From assembly GCF_015558675.1 (NCBI RefSeq), contig NZ_JADMOL010000005.1, forward strand, positions 198,395 through 244,234: a stretch of DNA of 45,840 bases, in the 5' to 3' direction. The stretch is from Paenibacillus sp. 1001270B_150601_E10 (GTDB lineage: Bacteria; Bacillota; Bacilli; Paenibacillales; Paenibacillaceae). Made by a program: the position numbers and the translations under genes. Positions 8,729 to 16,904 of the stretch are shown piece after piece. A model generated the notes under the pieces. That model was given only the letters and a program-made list of their open reading frames with translations. It was not told the DNA's origin and ran no database searches. The first letter of the stretch is position 1. Each line of letters begins with the position of its first letter.

Positions 8729-9853
8729 ATGGATTGGAACCAACCGGAAATTCTGCCTTTAAGCAAGTTCAAGGAAATGCGACATACCTCCCCTGTACAT
8801 TTCTTGGATCAGGGTGAAGTTTGGGATTTGTATCGTTATGAGGACGTAAAGGAAGCCTTCACGAACTATGCTATCTTCTCCTCCCAAGGATCAGAGAATC
8901 CAAAAGAGCCGATTGATTCCAGCATCCTTAGACAGGATCCTCCAAAGCACAGGCAGCTCCGCATGCTGGTCTCCCAAGCGTTTACGCCACGGGTTATCGA
9001 AGGCCTTGCCCCAAAGATTACTTCGATTACGCACGCGCTCCTGGATGAAGCAGAGCAGGCACGCAGCATTGATGCACTCACTTCTCTTGCAAGTCCGCTT
9101 CCCATCACGGTGATTGCCGAAATGCTGGGTGTCTCGATTGAAGACCGTGAGCAATTCCGATCGTGGTCCGATGCGCTTGTTGGAACGGATCATGAGGCCT
9201 ACTTAAAGGCTCAGCAAGAGATGACGGATTATTTCAACACCATCATTGAAGAGCGCCGGCGTGAGCCTCAGGATGATCTGATTACGAATCTCGTGCAGGC
9301 CAGAGTAGAAGGAGAATCCCTTAGTGAAATCGAGCTAATCGGCTTCTGCATTCTTTTGCTTGTAGCCGGCAATGAGACGACGACCAATCTCATCAATTCC
9401 TCGTTGCTCTGCATAGACAGCCTGCCTGATGTAAGAGAAGCGCTCTTGGCCGATCGATCACTTATCCCAGGAACTTTAGAGGAAGTATTCCGCTACTGCT
9501 CCCCTGTGCAGCAAATGTTCCGCGAAGTCAAACAGGATGTGGAGTTAAGCGGACAGGTATTGCGTGCAGGACAATTCGTAAGGATGTGGATCGGATCTGC
9601 TAATCATGACGAGACCATCTTTGATCAGCCGGATCAATTCCATATGCATCGCAGCCCGAACCCTCATCTTGGACTTGGCAGCGGCATTCATTATTGCTTG
9701 GGCGCTCAGCTCGCCCGGCTGGAATCTAGAATTATGCTTGAGGCGATTCTTGAACGCTTCCCTCACTTCCATAGAGACCGTGAGATTCCGCTTGAGCGAA
9801 CAGACAGTCAAATGATGTTCGCCTTAAAGAGACTGCCTATCCACTTGTATTAA
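8729..9853 (+). CDS. Cytochrome P450 monooxygenase (soluble bacterial class)
   Basis: A 374-residue P450 without membrane anchor or fused reductase. The I-helix oxygen-activation motif is AGNETTTN, the K-helix ExxR is in LEEVFRY, and the heme-thiolate loop LGLGSGIHYCLGAQLA places the Cys ligand at residue 323. An early H-R pair is seen in DPPKHRQLR. Start ATG 8729 has GCGAGG about seven bases upstream; the open frame extends back to 8645 but that would run through the operator. It needs partner ferredoxin/flavodoxin proteins that are not encoded nearby. Sequence style recalls CYP109/CYP107-type hydroxylases of fatty acids, steroids or macrolides; the substrate is not predictable. Confidence 0.95.
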   Translation: MDWNQPEILPLSKFKEMRHTSPVHFLDQGEVWDLYRYEDVKEAFTNYAIFSSQGSENPKEPIDSSILRQDPPKHRQLRMLVSQAFTPRVIEGLAPKITSITHALLDEAEQARSIDALTSLASPLPITVIAEMLGVSIEDREQFRSWSDALVGTDHEAYLKAQQEMTDYFNTIIEERRREPQDDLITNLVQARVEGESLSEIELIGFCILLLVAGNETTTNLINSSLLCIDSLPDVREALLADRSLIPGTLEEVFRYCSPVQQMFREVKQDVELSGQVLRAGQFVRMWIGSANHDETIFDQPDQFHMHRSPNPHLGLGSGIHYCLGAQLARLESRIMLEAILERFPHFHRDREIPLERTDSQMMFALKRLPIHLY

Positions 9854-9951
9854 AACGGGAAACATACACATCCTGCCCCATTCGATTGGCATGTACAGAT
9901 CCAAATTATAAGCGCATCCTATTGCAGCAAATGATGGTGAAAGGTTAATAA

Positions 9952-9983
9952 AGAAGGGATAGCTCAAAAACAGCCATCCCTTC
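9952..9983. terminator. Hairpin between convergent P450 and EamA genes
   Basis: AGAAGGGATAGCT (9952-9964) pairs with AGCCATCCCTTCT (9971-9983), 12 of 13 pairs plus a G:U-type position. The following T-run (CTCTTTG) is weak. Probably the terminator of the P450 gene and, read in reverse, of the EamA gene. Confidence 0.6.
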
Positions 9984-10036
9984 TCTTTGCGTATGAAATT
10001 AGAATCATGCTGTGCAATTGCTGACTCCTTGTACGG

Positions 10037-10969
10037 TTAATGGCCTACACGTTCCGAAGTGGAGGTCGTAATAGGTGCGTCTCTTTTCGAATCCAGCGTA
10101 ATCCATATAAGTCCTGCCGCCATGAAGAGAGCTCCAATTCCCTGCCAGACGGATACCGTCTCTCCAAAGAAAAAGTATCCTGCAACCATTGCCGCAGCAG
10201 GGGTGACATATCGAAAGAAGCTGGATCGCGCAGCCCCTACTTTAAGCATACTGGCATTCCAAACGACAAAGGCAAATAATGTACTAAAGAACACATTATA
10301 CATTATCGCGATATAGCCGCCTGAAGATAGGGTCGCCCACTCTACCTTTTCCCAGGAGCCGAATGTAAAAGGAAGCATGAACAGTGCGCCGAACATGATG
10401 TACCAGGCACTGACTCTTAGCGCCGAATATCGCTTGATCAGCGGCAAGCAAGCCAGATTGAACAAAGCGCCAACGATACTGATCCCTAAGGCAAGCAAAT
10501 TGCCGAACATATGATTCGAGGATAGATCAAAGCCCTGATCTCCTCCAAGAATCACAAAGCCGACCCCTATCATCGCCGCGATACCGCCGGTGACCAGCCG
10601 AGCCGTAACGCGTTCGCCCATAAAGATCGTGCCGAAGATAGCCGTAAAAATCGGCCATGGCGCAACATTAAGCAGCGAGGAGTTGGCGAGTGTCGTGTAT
10701 TTGATCGAGTACATCGTCGCAATCTCGAGCCCGGTTACACCCACCAAGCCGATCAATGCGAGCTGAAGTGCAACCTTGATCGGAACCCCTACGCTCCCCT
10801 CCCTCATCTTGAGCAGCACAAAAAAGAAGGGAATCGTGAGACCAAAGCGAAGGAAGGTAAATAAGACCGGATCGAACAGCTCCATCGCTTGCTTGGATAC
10901 TGCAAAGTTCGTTCCCCAAATAGCGGCGACAATGACAAGTCCCGCATAATACATCCATTTTCGTTCCAT
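10037..10969 (-). CDS. EamA/DMT-family transporter
   Basis: About 310 residues with ten predicted membrane segments and two EamA repeats (GLVIVAAIWGTNFAVSKQAM ... GFVILGG; then SIVGALFNLACLPLI ... YFFFGETVSVWQGIGALFMAAGLIWITL). Start is uncertain. The open frame reaches back to 11038 with several ATGs; I prefer ATG 10969 (MERKWMYYAG), which begins just before the first helix and has GGAG twelve bases upstream. Substrate unknown. It is not obviously linked to the P450 because the two converge. Confidence 0.85.
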   Translation of the reverse strand: MERKWMYYAGLVIVAAIWGTNFAVSKQAMELFDPVLFTFLRFGLTIPFFFVLLKMREGSVGVPIKVALQLALIGLVGVTGLEIATMYSIKYTTLANSSLLNVAPWPIFTAIFGTIFMGERVTARLVTGGIAAMIGVGFVILGGDQGFDLSSNHMFGNLLALGISIVGALFNLACLPLIKRYSALRVSAWYIMFGALFMLPFTFGSWEKVEWATLSSGGYIAIMYNVFFSTLFAFVVWNASMLKVGAARSSFFRYVTPAAAMVAGYFFFGETVSVWQGIGALFMAAGLIWITLDSKRDAPITTSTSERVGH

Positions 10970-11094
10970 GGTGATAGCATTCTCCATCCTATATTCATTG
11001 GATATGGCCGAATATATATGATCTACATTGTGAATCAAGTAACTTAAACTTGCAATACCTTTTATTTATTCCATTAACGATTCCATACCTAAAC

Positions 11095-11120
11095 AAAAAG
11101 CCGACCTCATGCGGTCGGCT
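11095..11120 (-). terminator. Rho-independent terminator of the YdjO-like gene
   Basis: On the minus strand AGCCGACC and GGTCGGCT form a perfect 8-bp stem with a 6-base loop (11099-11120), followed by TTTTT. Confidence 0.85.
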
Positions 11121-11200
11121 AACTTGACGATGAACAAACGATGATGGATATCCCATAGTCTTGCTCTAATGGTGGATTGAAAGGCAGAATGTCTCTCTTC

Positions 11201-11416
11201 CTACTCTTCTTTTTGACTTGCAATTCCGGTATTCGGAAGAACCGGAAGCATTTTTTCACCTTTCACCATTGGAGATTGACAATGAGGGCAGGTTGGGTTG
11301 TTATCGAATGAGAAGTTGTCTCTCATCCATCCATTGCACGAGTCACTCGTGCAAGACCAGATCGCCGTCATCTCCTCAGCAATTTCATCCATTGGTCTCT
11401 TTCGTGAATGGTACAT
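11201..11416 (-). CDS. Cold-inducible YdjO-like small zinc-ribbon protein
   Basis: 71 residues with two Cys pairs in a zinc-ribbon spacing: CTSDSCNGWMRDNF and CPHCQSPM. This matches the Bacillus YdjO family (cold-inducible protein, function unknown) in size and in the C-x4-C-N-G-W plus C-P-x-C pattern, as I remember it. GAGGG lies eight bases before ATG 11416. The neighbouring gene encodes a cold-shock protein in the same direction, which fits the family's cold induction. A terminator-like hairpin sits in its leader (see 11467-11534). Molecular role unknown. Confidence 0.85.
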   Translation of the reverse strand: MYHSRKRPMDEIAEEMTAIWSCTSDSCNGWMRDNFSFDNNPTCPHCQSPMVKGEKMLPVLPNTGIASQKEE

Positions 11417-11466
11417 GTTAGCATCCCTCTTTCTCTTCTAGAATGGTGAGCTGCACCTACAGCATG

Positions 11467-11534
11467 AAAAAAGTGAGAAAACCTCTACCGAGGCCTTTCA
11501 ATAATGAAGACCGCGTATAGAGGCTCATTTTCTC
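11467..11534 (-). promoter_or_regulatory. Terminator-like hairpin in the leader of the YdjO-like gene
   Basis: On the minus strand GAGAAAA plus CCTCTA (11534-11528 and 11523-11518) pair with TAGAGG plus TTTTCTC (11487-11475). A 4-base bulge lies on the 5' arm and the loop is 30 bases. TTTTTT follows at 11472-11467. It lies upstream of the coding region and downstream of the separate csp terminator. It can be an attenuator, or the end of a short transcript. Confidence 0.6.
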
Positions 11535-11587
11535 GCCAATAAGAATTTCAAATTTCTACAAAGTGAAATTTTGTAAACTCTTATGTG

Positions 11588-11620
11588 GAAAAAATGCTCC
11601 AAACGCGAAGTTTGGAGCAT
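11588..11620 (-). terminator. Rho-independent terminator of the cold-shock gene
   Basis: A perfect 11-bp stem (ATGCTCCAAAC / GTTTGGAGCAT, 11594-11620) with a 5-base loop, followed on the minus strand by TTTTTT. Confidence 0.9.
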
Positions 11621-11630
11621 GGTGACTGAC

Positions 11631-11831
11631 TTACAGTTTAACTACGTTTTCAGCTTGTGGTCCGCGGTTGCCTTGTACCACGTTGAATTCTACGCGTTGG
11701 CCTTCATCCAAAGACTTGTAGCCGTCGCCTACGATTGCGCTGAAGTGTACGAATACATCGTTGCCGCCTTCAACTTCGATAAATCCAAAACCTTTTTCTG
11801 CGTTAAACCATTTTACTGTTCCTGTTTCCAT
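11631..11831 (-). CDS. csp: Cold-shock protein, CspA/CspB family
   Basis: A 66-residue OB-fold protein with both RNA-binding motifs intact: KGFGFIEV (RNP1) and VFVHFSAI (RNP2), and the usual [13 protein letters not shown] beginning and [10 protein letters not shown] end. Csp proteins act as RNA chaperones that melt mRNA structure and assist translation and antitermination in the cold. ATG 11831 is eight bases after GGAGG; the slightly longer open frame (11846) includes that ribosome site and is not used. The transcript has a leader of about 140 nt with a strong hairpin, and its own terminator. Confidence 0.97.
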   Translation of the reverse strand: METGTVKWFNAEKGFGFIEVEGGNDVFVHFSAIVGDGYKSLDEGQRVEFNVVQGNRGPQAENVVKL

Positions 11832-11879
11832 GAGTGTTACCTCCATATTATATTAATTACATGACCTCTATATTCCGTA

Positions 11880-11944
11880 AAAAATAAAAATCACATATTG
11901 TACAAGGCTACTCACATAAAATAATAACCCTCTACAATATGTGA
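11880..11944 (-). promoter_or_regulatory. Terminator-like hairpin in the csp 5' leader
   Basis: TCACATATTGTA and TACAATATGTGA (11944-11933 and 11902-11891 on the minus strand) make a perfect 12-bp stem enclosing 30 bases. The sequence after it is T-rich (TTTTTATTTTTT). It lies between the putative start of transcription near 11972 and the ribosome site. csp leaders are known to control expression by temperature-dependent folding; this shape would allow premature termination or a fold switch. Confidence 0.7.
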
Positions 11945-11978
11945 CTTTAGGGATCAGGTCATATTCTTATTATTATGA

Positions 11979-12007
11979 ATAATACCACAGATTTATTTGT
12001 TTTGCAA
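11979..12007 (-). promoter_or_regulatory. Sigma-A-like promoter of csp
   Basis: On the minus strand TTGCAA (12007-12002), exactly 17 bp, then TATTAT (11984-11979). Transcription would begin near 11972, giving a leader of about 140 nt. Confidence 0.75.
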
Positions 12008-12071
12008 CTCCCCCGCTTTACTGCATCCAAGCGGCAATTTCCAAGCCATGGTTCTAAGGATCAAGAGCCGA

Positions 12072-12103
12072 ATAGCCGCTATCCGTCGCTGCGACTCGGC
12101 TAT
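12072..12103 (-). terminator. Possible hairpin after the siderophore esterase gene
   Basis: ATAGCCG (12072-12078) and CGGCTAT (12097-12103) pair, with an alternative pairing AGCCGA/TCGGCT next to it. No clear T-run follows, so a terminator role is weak. Confidence 0.35.
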
Positions 12104-12146
12104 CCGAAACTCTTATAGGAGAAACCATACCTTGATCCATACATAA

Positions 12147-13724
12147 TCATCCATTAGATTTTCCGAATATCACGCGAAACATACGGCTAATCATCGGATG
12201 AATCACAGAAACATGTCCTTCGCCCTCGATGAGGTCATAGGAGGAATGAAGTCCTTTATCGGCAAAAGAGTGGAGCAGCTCATGCATATGCCCAGCATCC
12301 TCAATCATACCGGCTTTCTCCTCTCCTCCTATGGAAAGCACGACCCTGGCTTGGACCGCTTCCTGATTCAAGGCTGGAAGCCACTCACGGTATTCGTGCA
12401 TGATCGCCTGCTTATTCCACCAGATGGACGGGCTTCCTGCGATATACGTATGGAAGGCACCCGGCATCTCCTTAAGCGCAAATAACGCAAAAAGACCGCC
12501 TAGGGAGTGCCCAAATAAAGCACGACGCTTCGCATTGACAGGATAGCGAGCTTCAATCAGCGGCTGAAGCTCACCGACGATAAAGCGAAGAAATGCTTCC
12601 GCGCCGCCTGTCTCTGGCCAAGGCGTACCATCGGGACGCATGGAATCAGCGTGCGCAAGCGTCGTAAAGTCGTAGAAGCGCCGGTCAGCTACAAAAGGCT
12701 CGTCGGAATCGTAACCGATGCCCACGATCATGCCCGGCTCAAGGCCAAGCGGATGTCTTGACTGCATCCGCATCGCTTCTGACAGGGAGCCGAAGTACGC
12801 ATTGCCATCCAGCGCGTACAAGATCGGGTATCCGTCTTCTGAAGCAGGCTTTACTGGGACGTAGACGAAGATGCGATAGACTCGTCCCGTATGCTTCGAC
12901 ATAACGGTAAACGTATCAGTGCCTGGCTGGGTGTATCTTGAAGCTGTCGGACTTTGGACATGCCCTTCTGTCACAGCTGCTGTGGAACCATACAGCCAGT
13001 GGAGCGCATCGATGAATCTTCTCGTCATAAACAGCCCGTCATGGGTGCCGCCTGCGTCCAACTCGAAACGAAGCTGCTCGCTCGGAAATCCCTTCTCCAG
13101 CCACCTTCTTTGGACCGCCACATTATTCGGCACCATATGCTGTTGGATGCTCTGCTTATAGAGGCCTTCCGCACTGCCTACGCTCATGTATAGTCGAAGC
13201 TCACTTGCTGGCGCTGCTTGCTCCTCCACGAAGGATAGTACGCCTTCATACCAGCAGGACGTAGACAGCATGCCGATCAGACCAAAGGTATCGGGTCGCC
13301 AGTAAGCAGCGAACATGGAGATCAGTCCGCCGAAGGATCCTCCCATGATCGCCGTATGCTGCTTCGATGGCAGCGTACGATACGACGCGTCGATATATGG
13401 CTTGATGGAGTCAGCCAACTCATCGACGTAAGCTCGTCCCTCGCCGCCAAAGGATGGGAAGCCCGGCAGAGTCGGGCCGGCTTTCCAAGGGGTATATTCA
13501 TGATTGCGGTTATGAGTTTCAATCCCGACAAGAATCAGTTCGGGAAGCTTCCCCTCCCTGAACAGGGAATCCAAATAATTGATGCATGCTTCGAACAGCT
13601 CTCCTCCATCCTGAACGTATGCAACCGGATAACGCTCCGTTCCTTGCTCATAGGATGGCGGCAAAGCGATGGACAGCTTTCTATATTGATGAGTGACCGA
13701 CTGATAGCGATTCATGATGGCCAT
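12147..13724 (-). CDS. Double-domain siderophore (trilactone) esterase, BesA/Fes-like
   Basis: 525 residues made of two esterase-D type alpha/beta-hydrolase modules. The first half has the nucleophile elbow GGSFGG and a C-terminal GGTHDGLF histidine; the second half has GHSLGG and GEGHVSVIHP. BesA of B. subtilis, which hydrolyses ferri-bacillibactin to release iron in the cytoplasm, is a single module of about half this length. No signal peptide is seen, which agrees with cytoplasmic action on imported siderophore. It is the last gene of the Fur-controlled uptake operon, 12 bp after the permease gene. GGAAGG precedes ATG 13724. Function is by context and family; substrate could be bacillibactin or another catecholate. 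Confidence 0.85.
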   Translation of the reverse strand: MAIMNRYQSVTHQYRKLSIALPPSYEQGTERYPVAYVQDGGELFEACINYLDSLFREGKLPELILVGIETHNRNHEYTPWKAGPTLPGFPSFGGEGRAYVDELADSIKPYIDASYRTLPSKQHTAIMGGSFGGLISMFAAYWRPDTFGLIGMLSTSCWYEGVLSFVEEQAAPASELRLYMSVGSAEGLYKQSIQQHMVPNNVAVQRRWLEKGFPSEQLRFELDAGGTHDGLFMTRRFIDALHWLYGSTAAVTEGHVQSPTASRYTQPGTDTFTVMSKHTGRVYRIFVYVPVKPASEDGYPILYALDGNAYFGSLSEAMRMQSRHPLGLEPGMIVGIGYDSDEPFVADRRFYDFTTLAHADSMRPDGTPWPETGGAEAFLRFIVGELQPLIEARYPVNAKRRALFGHSLGGLFALFALKEMPGAFHTYIAGSPSIWWNKQAIMHEYREWLPALNQEAVQARVVLSIGGEEKAGMIEDAGHMHELLHSFADKGLHSSYDLIEGEGHVSVIHPMISRMFRVIFGKSNG

Positions 13725-13736
13725 ACTTCCTTCCCT

Positions 13737-14759
13737 TTATTTTTCAGCACGGACAAGCAAATACACGAAGTAAGGCACCCCGATGACGGAGATGACGATG
13801 CCTACAGCCAGCTCGGCTGGTGCGAAGATCGTTTTGCCGATCCAATCACCTACCACAACCATCGCTATGCCAACAGCCCCGCTTACAGGCAAGATATGCC
13901 GATGGGAGCGTCCTACCAGCCGCCTCGCCATATGAGGCGCAATCAGACCGACGAAGCCAATGCTTCCGGATACCGATACGCTCGCAGCGACAAGTCCGAC
14001 GCTGCATACGAGCAGCAAGAGCCGCTCCCGATCAACCGGAAGCCCTAAGCCCTTCGCGCTGATCTCTTCCAGTTGAAGCACATCCAAAGCGCGATAGCGT
14101 GTCCAGATCAGCGGCGGCAGGAGAATCACCCAAGGAAGCATCGCCAAGACAAATTTCCAGTTTGCGCTATAGATGCTTCCCGCCAGCCAGACAACCGCCA
14201 TCTCATAATCCTGCGGGTTCATCTTAAGGGAAACAAACATGGTCACAGCGCCGAAGCCCGTCGTCATGGCAATTCCGACAAGAATTAATCGCTGCGGATC
14301 GAGCTCCCCATTCTGCCGTGCGAATAAGACGATGAGCGCACTTGCTGCAAGGCCTCCTATAAGTCCAAAGATCGGCATCATCATAATCGATAACGATCCT
14401 GTTAGATCCATTTCTCCGCGGAACAAGAACATGAACAGCACCACCGCCATTCCGGCTCCTGCATTGATGCCAAGAATGCCTGGATCGGCCAGACCATTGC
14501 GAGTAATGCCCTGAACGACCGCCCCCGCCATGCCAAGCGCGAACCCGACCAGCATACCCAGTACAATTCGCGGCAAGCGGAATTCGAAGATAACAAGATC
14601 ATGGTCCGGTACGCGGTCAATGCGAAGCAGTGTCTTCACAATGTCCAAGACAGACAAGTTGAAAGAACCGCTTGTAATGCTTAAATAGATGGCGACTGCC
14701 GTGATGCCGCAGCAGACGAGCAATACGATCCACATCCGCATCGCAGGATGTTTAGCCAC
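13737..14759 (-). CDS. FecCD-type siderophore ABC permease, FeuC-like
   Basis: 340 residues with about nine or ten hydrophobic helices and FecCD family motifs: VLGMLVGFALGMAGAVVQGITRNGLADPGILGINAGAG near the front and SGSIGFVGLIAPHMARRLVGRSHRHILP, the segment that contacts the ATPase. GTG 14759 follows GGGAGG by a suitable distance and overlaps the stop of the preceding permease gene by eight bases, indicating translational coupling. With its partner it forms the membrane channel for the ferric siderophore. No ATPase gene lies in the operon, as in the B. subtilis feu system, where a shared ATPase is encoded elsewhere. Confidence 0.92.
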   Translation of the reverse strand: MAKHPAMRMWIVLLVCCGITAVAIYLSITSGSFNLSVLDIVKTLLRIDRVPDHDLVIFEFRLPRIVLGMLVGFALGMAGAVVQGITRNGLADPGILGINAGAGMAVVLFMFLFRGEMDLTGSLSIMMMPIFGLIGGLAASALIVLFARQNGELDPQRLILVGIAMTTGFGAVTMFVSLKMNPQDYEMAVVWLAGSIYSANWKFVLAMLPWVILLPPLIWTRYRALDVLQLEEISAKGLGLPVDRERLLLLVCSVGLVAASVSVSGSIGFVGLIAPHMARRLVGRSHRHILPVSGAVGIAMVVVGDWIGKTIFAPAELAVGIVISVIGVPYFVYLLVRAEK

Positions 14760-15759
14760 GTTGTCCGCCTCCCTTCACTCGGATGAGGTACAGGAAGAAC
14801 GGTACACCGAACAATGCAGTAACGACGCCAATAGGCGTTTCGAACGGGTAATTGATGAATCGGGATAGAATGTCACACAGCGCTAAGAATATCCCGCCAA
14901 GCACACCCGACATGATGATGATATTGCGATAATCCGATCCCACTAAGAATCTCGCGATATGCGGAATAATCAGCCCGATAAAGGCGATCTTCCCTGCGAG
15001 CGCAACGGAGATTCCTGTTAGTATGATGACAGCGAGCATCGTGAGCCCCTTAATCAGCCTTGTACGCTGACCGAGCCCAGCAGATAGCTCGTCCCCAAGT
15101 GATAAGACGGTAATTTGTCTCGCCAAGGATAGCGCGAGGCCAATGCCCACGATGGCAAACGGAATCGCCAGCTTGATAAGCTCAGGGTCAATGCGATGAA
15201 GTCGCGCATTATACCAGAAGCTTATATTTTGAGACACTTGATAATAGGTTGCCACAGCGTCTGCTACTCCATTGAGAAATAAGCCGATAATGGTCCCCAG
15301 GATCGCAAGCTTAACGGGAGACATTCCCTTTGGAATGACATTGGCTAGACCAAATACAATACTTGCCCCTAGAGCAGAACCAACGAGGGACAGCATAATC
15401 ATGCTTACCGAATGTTGCTCCGGCAGGAATACCATTCCCATCGTGACGGCAAACACCGATCCGTCCGACACCCCCATAATAGAAGGAGAGGCCAAATAGT
15501 TTCTGGTCATCCCTTGCATCAAGGCTCCTGAAATGGCGAGGAACGTCCCGATCAATAACGCGCCAATTACACGCGGCATTCGAGAAAATCGGATAATTTG
15601 ATGGTCTACATTTTCAGGATCAAAGTGAAAAACAGCATCCCATATTGTAGAAATCTCAATAGGTTTGGAACCATATAATACCGATAATAAAATGATCAAT
15701 ACGACAGCTGCCGGCGCCACCCCGAGGATGACAGCCGGCAACGAAGCCTTTATGCGCAT
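14752..15759 (-). CDS. FecCD-type siderophore ABC permease, FeuB-like
   Basis: About 335 residues, polytopic, with the family motifs IGTFLAISGALMQGMTRNYLASPSIMGVSDGS and AGKIAFIGLIIPHIARFLVGSDYRN. ATG 15759 (MRIKASLPAV) is taken as start because ATAAGG lies eleven bases upstream; the GTG at 15771 is directly against that site. It is the first of two permease subunits and lies 23 bp after the binding-protein gene. Confidence 0.92.
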   Translation of the reverse strand: MRIKASLPAVILGVAPAAVVLIILLSVLYGSKPIEISTIWDAVFHFDPENVDHQIIRFSRMPRVIGALLIGTFLAISGALMQGMTRNYLASPSIMGVSDGSVFAVTMGMVFLPEQHSVSMIMLSLVGSALGASIVFGLANVIPKGMSPVKLAILGTIIGLFLNGVADAVATYYQVSQNISFWYNARLHRIDPELIKLAIPFAIVGIGLALSLARQITVLSLGDELSAGLGQRTRLIKGLTMLAVIILTGISVALAGKIAFIGLIIPHIARFLVGSDYRNIIIMSGVLGGIFLALCDILSRFINYPFETPIGVVTALFGVPFFLYLIRVKGGGQRG

Positions 15760-15782
15760 GATGCAGCACACCTTATCTGTAT

Positions 15783-16790
15783 TTATTTGCTCATTTGCTC
15801 TACGAATGCTTTTAGGAACTGGACTTTACTGTAAGCTGTACCGCCTTGTGCGAGCGGATCAACGAGATTCACGAAGAAGTGGTTGTCCTTTACAGCTTGA
15901 AGCTTGCTGATGATTGGATCATTCTTAAAATCCTCAAGTGCATTAGGGTTGTCCTTGTTTTCATCAGCAGAGAACTGCACGAGCAAGTAGTCTGGATTCA
16001 TCTCTGCCAGCTTCTCGGAGGAGATCTTCTCCTGCTTCTTAGCCGCCTGCACTTCAGCTGGCACCGCTAATCCAAGATCCTCATAAAGTACTGGATTAAA
16101 GAATACGGTTGGAGAATAAATCATCGCTTCACCTCCACGAATACGGAGGATGGCCACTTTTTTATCCTTCAGCTTCTCGCCAAGATTTGTCTTTGCAGCT
16201 TCTAGGTCAGCCTTGTAATCAGTAATAATTTTAGCTGCTTCGTTCTGCTTGCCGCTTAGCTCGCCAAGAAGCGTAATATTCGCTTCCCAGTTTGTTGATA
16301 CGTGAGAATAAGGGATCGTTGTCGCAATCTTATTCAGCTTCTCGGTGACACTTGGATCCGCTTTGCTTGAGCTCAGAATAACGTCTGGCTTCAGCTCTAA
16401 TATTTTCTCGAAGTTAGGCTCGATCTTCTCTCCAGATGATTCTGCTTTATCTGTAATAGAGGAGAACATCTCTGGGAATTTCCCACCCGTCGTGATCGCG
16501 CCTACAGGATGCACATCCAAGAGAATGGCATCCTCCATCGCCTCCAGCGCACCTGTGATCACGATGCGCTCCGTCTTCGCAGGCAGCTCATACTCTTGAT
16601 CCAGATACTTCACGATACGCTTCTCTTGCGAGGCGTCGTTCGTTTCTGTCTTAGAGGTTTCCGCTTGTTCTACCGTCTTCGAAGCCGTATCGCCGCTCGC
16701 TTCTGCTCCTTCTTTGGCATTGCCTCCGCAAGCCGTCAACAAGATGGACAGAGCCATGACCAAGCTCAACATCAATCCTAACTTTTTCAT
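15783..16790 (-). CDS. Iron-siderophore substrate-binding lipoprotein, FeuA-like
   Basis: 335 residues. The N-terminus is a lipoprotein signal (LSILLTAC, lipobox LTAC, Cys near residue 21) followed by a Ser/Thr/Glu-rich linker and a class III (helical-backbone) periplasmic-binding fold. Typical segments are KTERIVITGALEAMEDAILLDV, LELKPDVILSS and EKLAEMNPDYLLVQFS. It captures ferric catecholate siderophore outside the membrane and hands it to the two permeases. GGGAGA lies about eleven bases before ATG 16790. The promoter between this gene and the regulator gene has an activator-type arrangement and a Fur box. Confidence 0.93.
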   Translation of the reverse strand: MKKLGLMLSLVMALSILLTACGGNAKEGAEASGDTASKTVEQAETSKTETNDASQEKRIVKYLDQEYELPAKTERIVITGALEAMEDAILLDVHPVGAITTGGKFPEMFSSITDKAESSGEKIEPNFEKILELKPDVILSSSKADPSVTEKLNKIATTIPYSHVSTNWEANITLLGELSGKQNEAAKIITDYKADLEAAKTNLGEKLKDKKVAILRIRGGEAMIYSPTVFFNPVLYEDLGLAVPAEVQAAKKQEKISSEKLAEMNPDYLLVQFSADENKDNPNALEDFKNDPIISKLQAVKDNHFFVNLVDPLAQGGTAYSKVQFLKAFVEQMSK

Positions 16791-16827
16791 CTTTTTCTCT
16801 ATCTCCCTTCATGGATAAACAATAAAT

Positions 16828-16904
16828 GATAACGATTCTCATTATCGATTATAGGGAGAGGTAACTTTTTTCGCCATGGACATCATCCATATTTAAAATG
16901 GACA
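16828..16904 (-). promoter_or_regulatory. Promoter of the siderophore operon: AraC-type direct repeats, poor -35, TATAAT and Fur box
   Basis: On the minus strand TGTCCAT occurs at 16904-16898 and again at 16882-16876, 22 bp apart. The proximal copy abuts a poor -35 (TGGCGA, 16876-16871), which is 17 bp from a perfect TATAAT (16853-16848). GATAACGATTCTCATTATC at 16828-16846 matches 16 of 19 positions of the classic Fur box and covers the start site. This fits activation by a Btr-like regulator and repression by Fur. Confidence 0.75.

Noticed and set aside
13356-14048. 230-codon open frame on the plus strand
   Set aside because: It lies antisense to the esterase and permease genes, whose protein motifs are clear; low-complexity translation without ribosome site.
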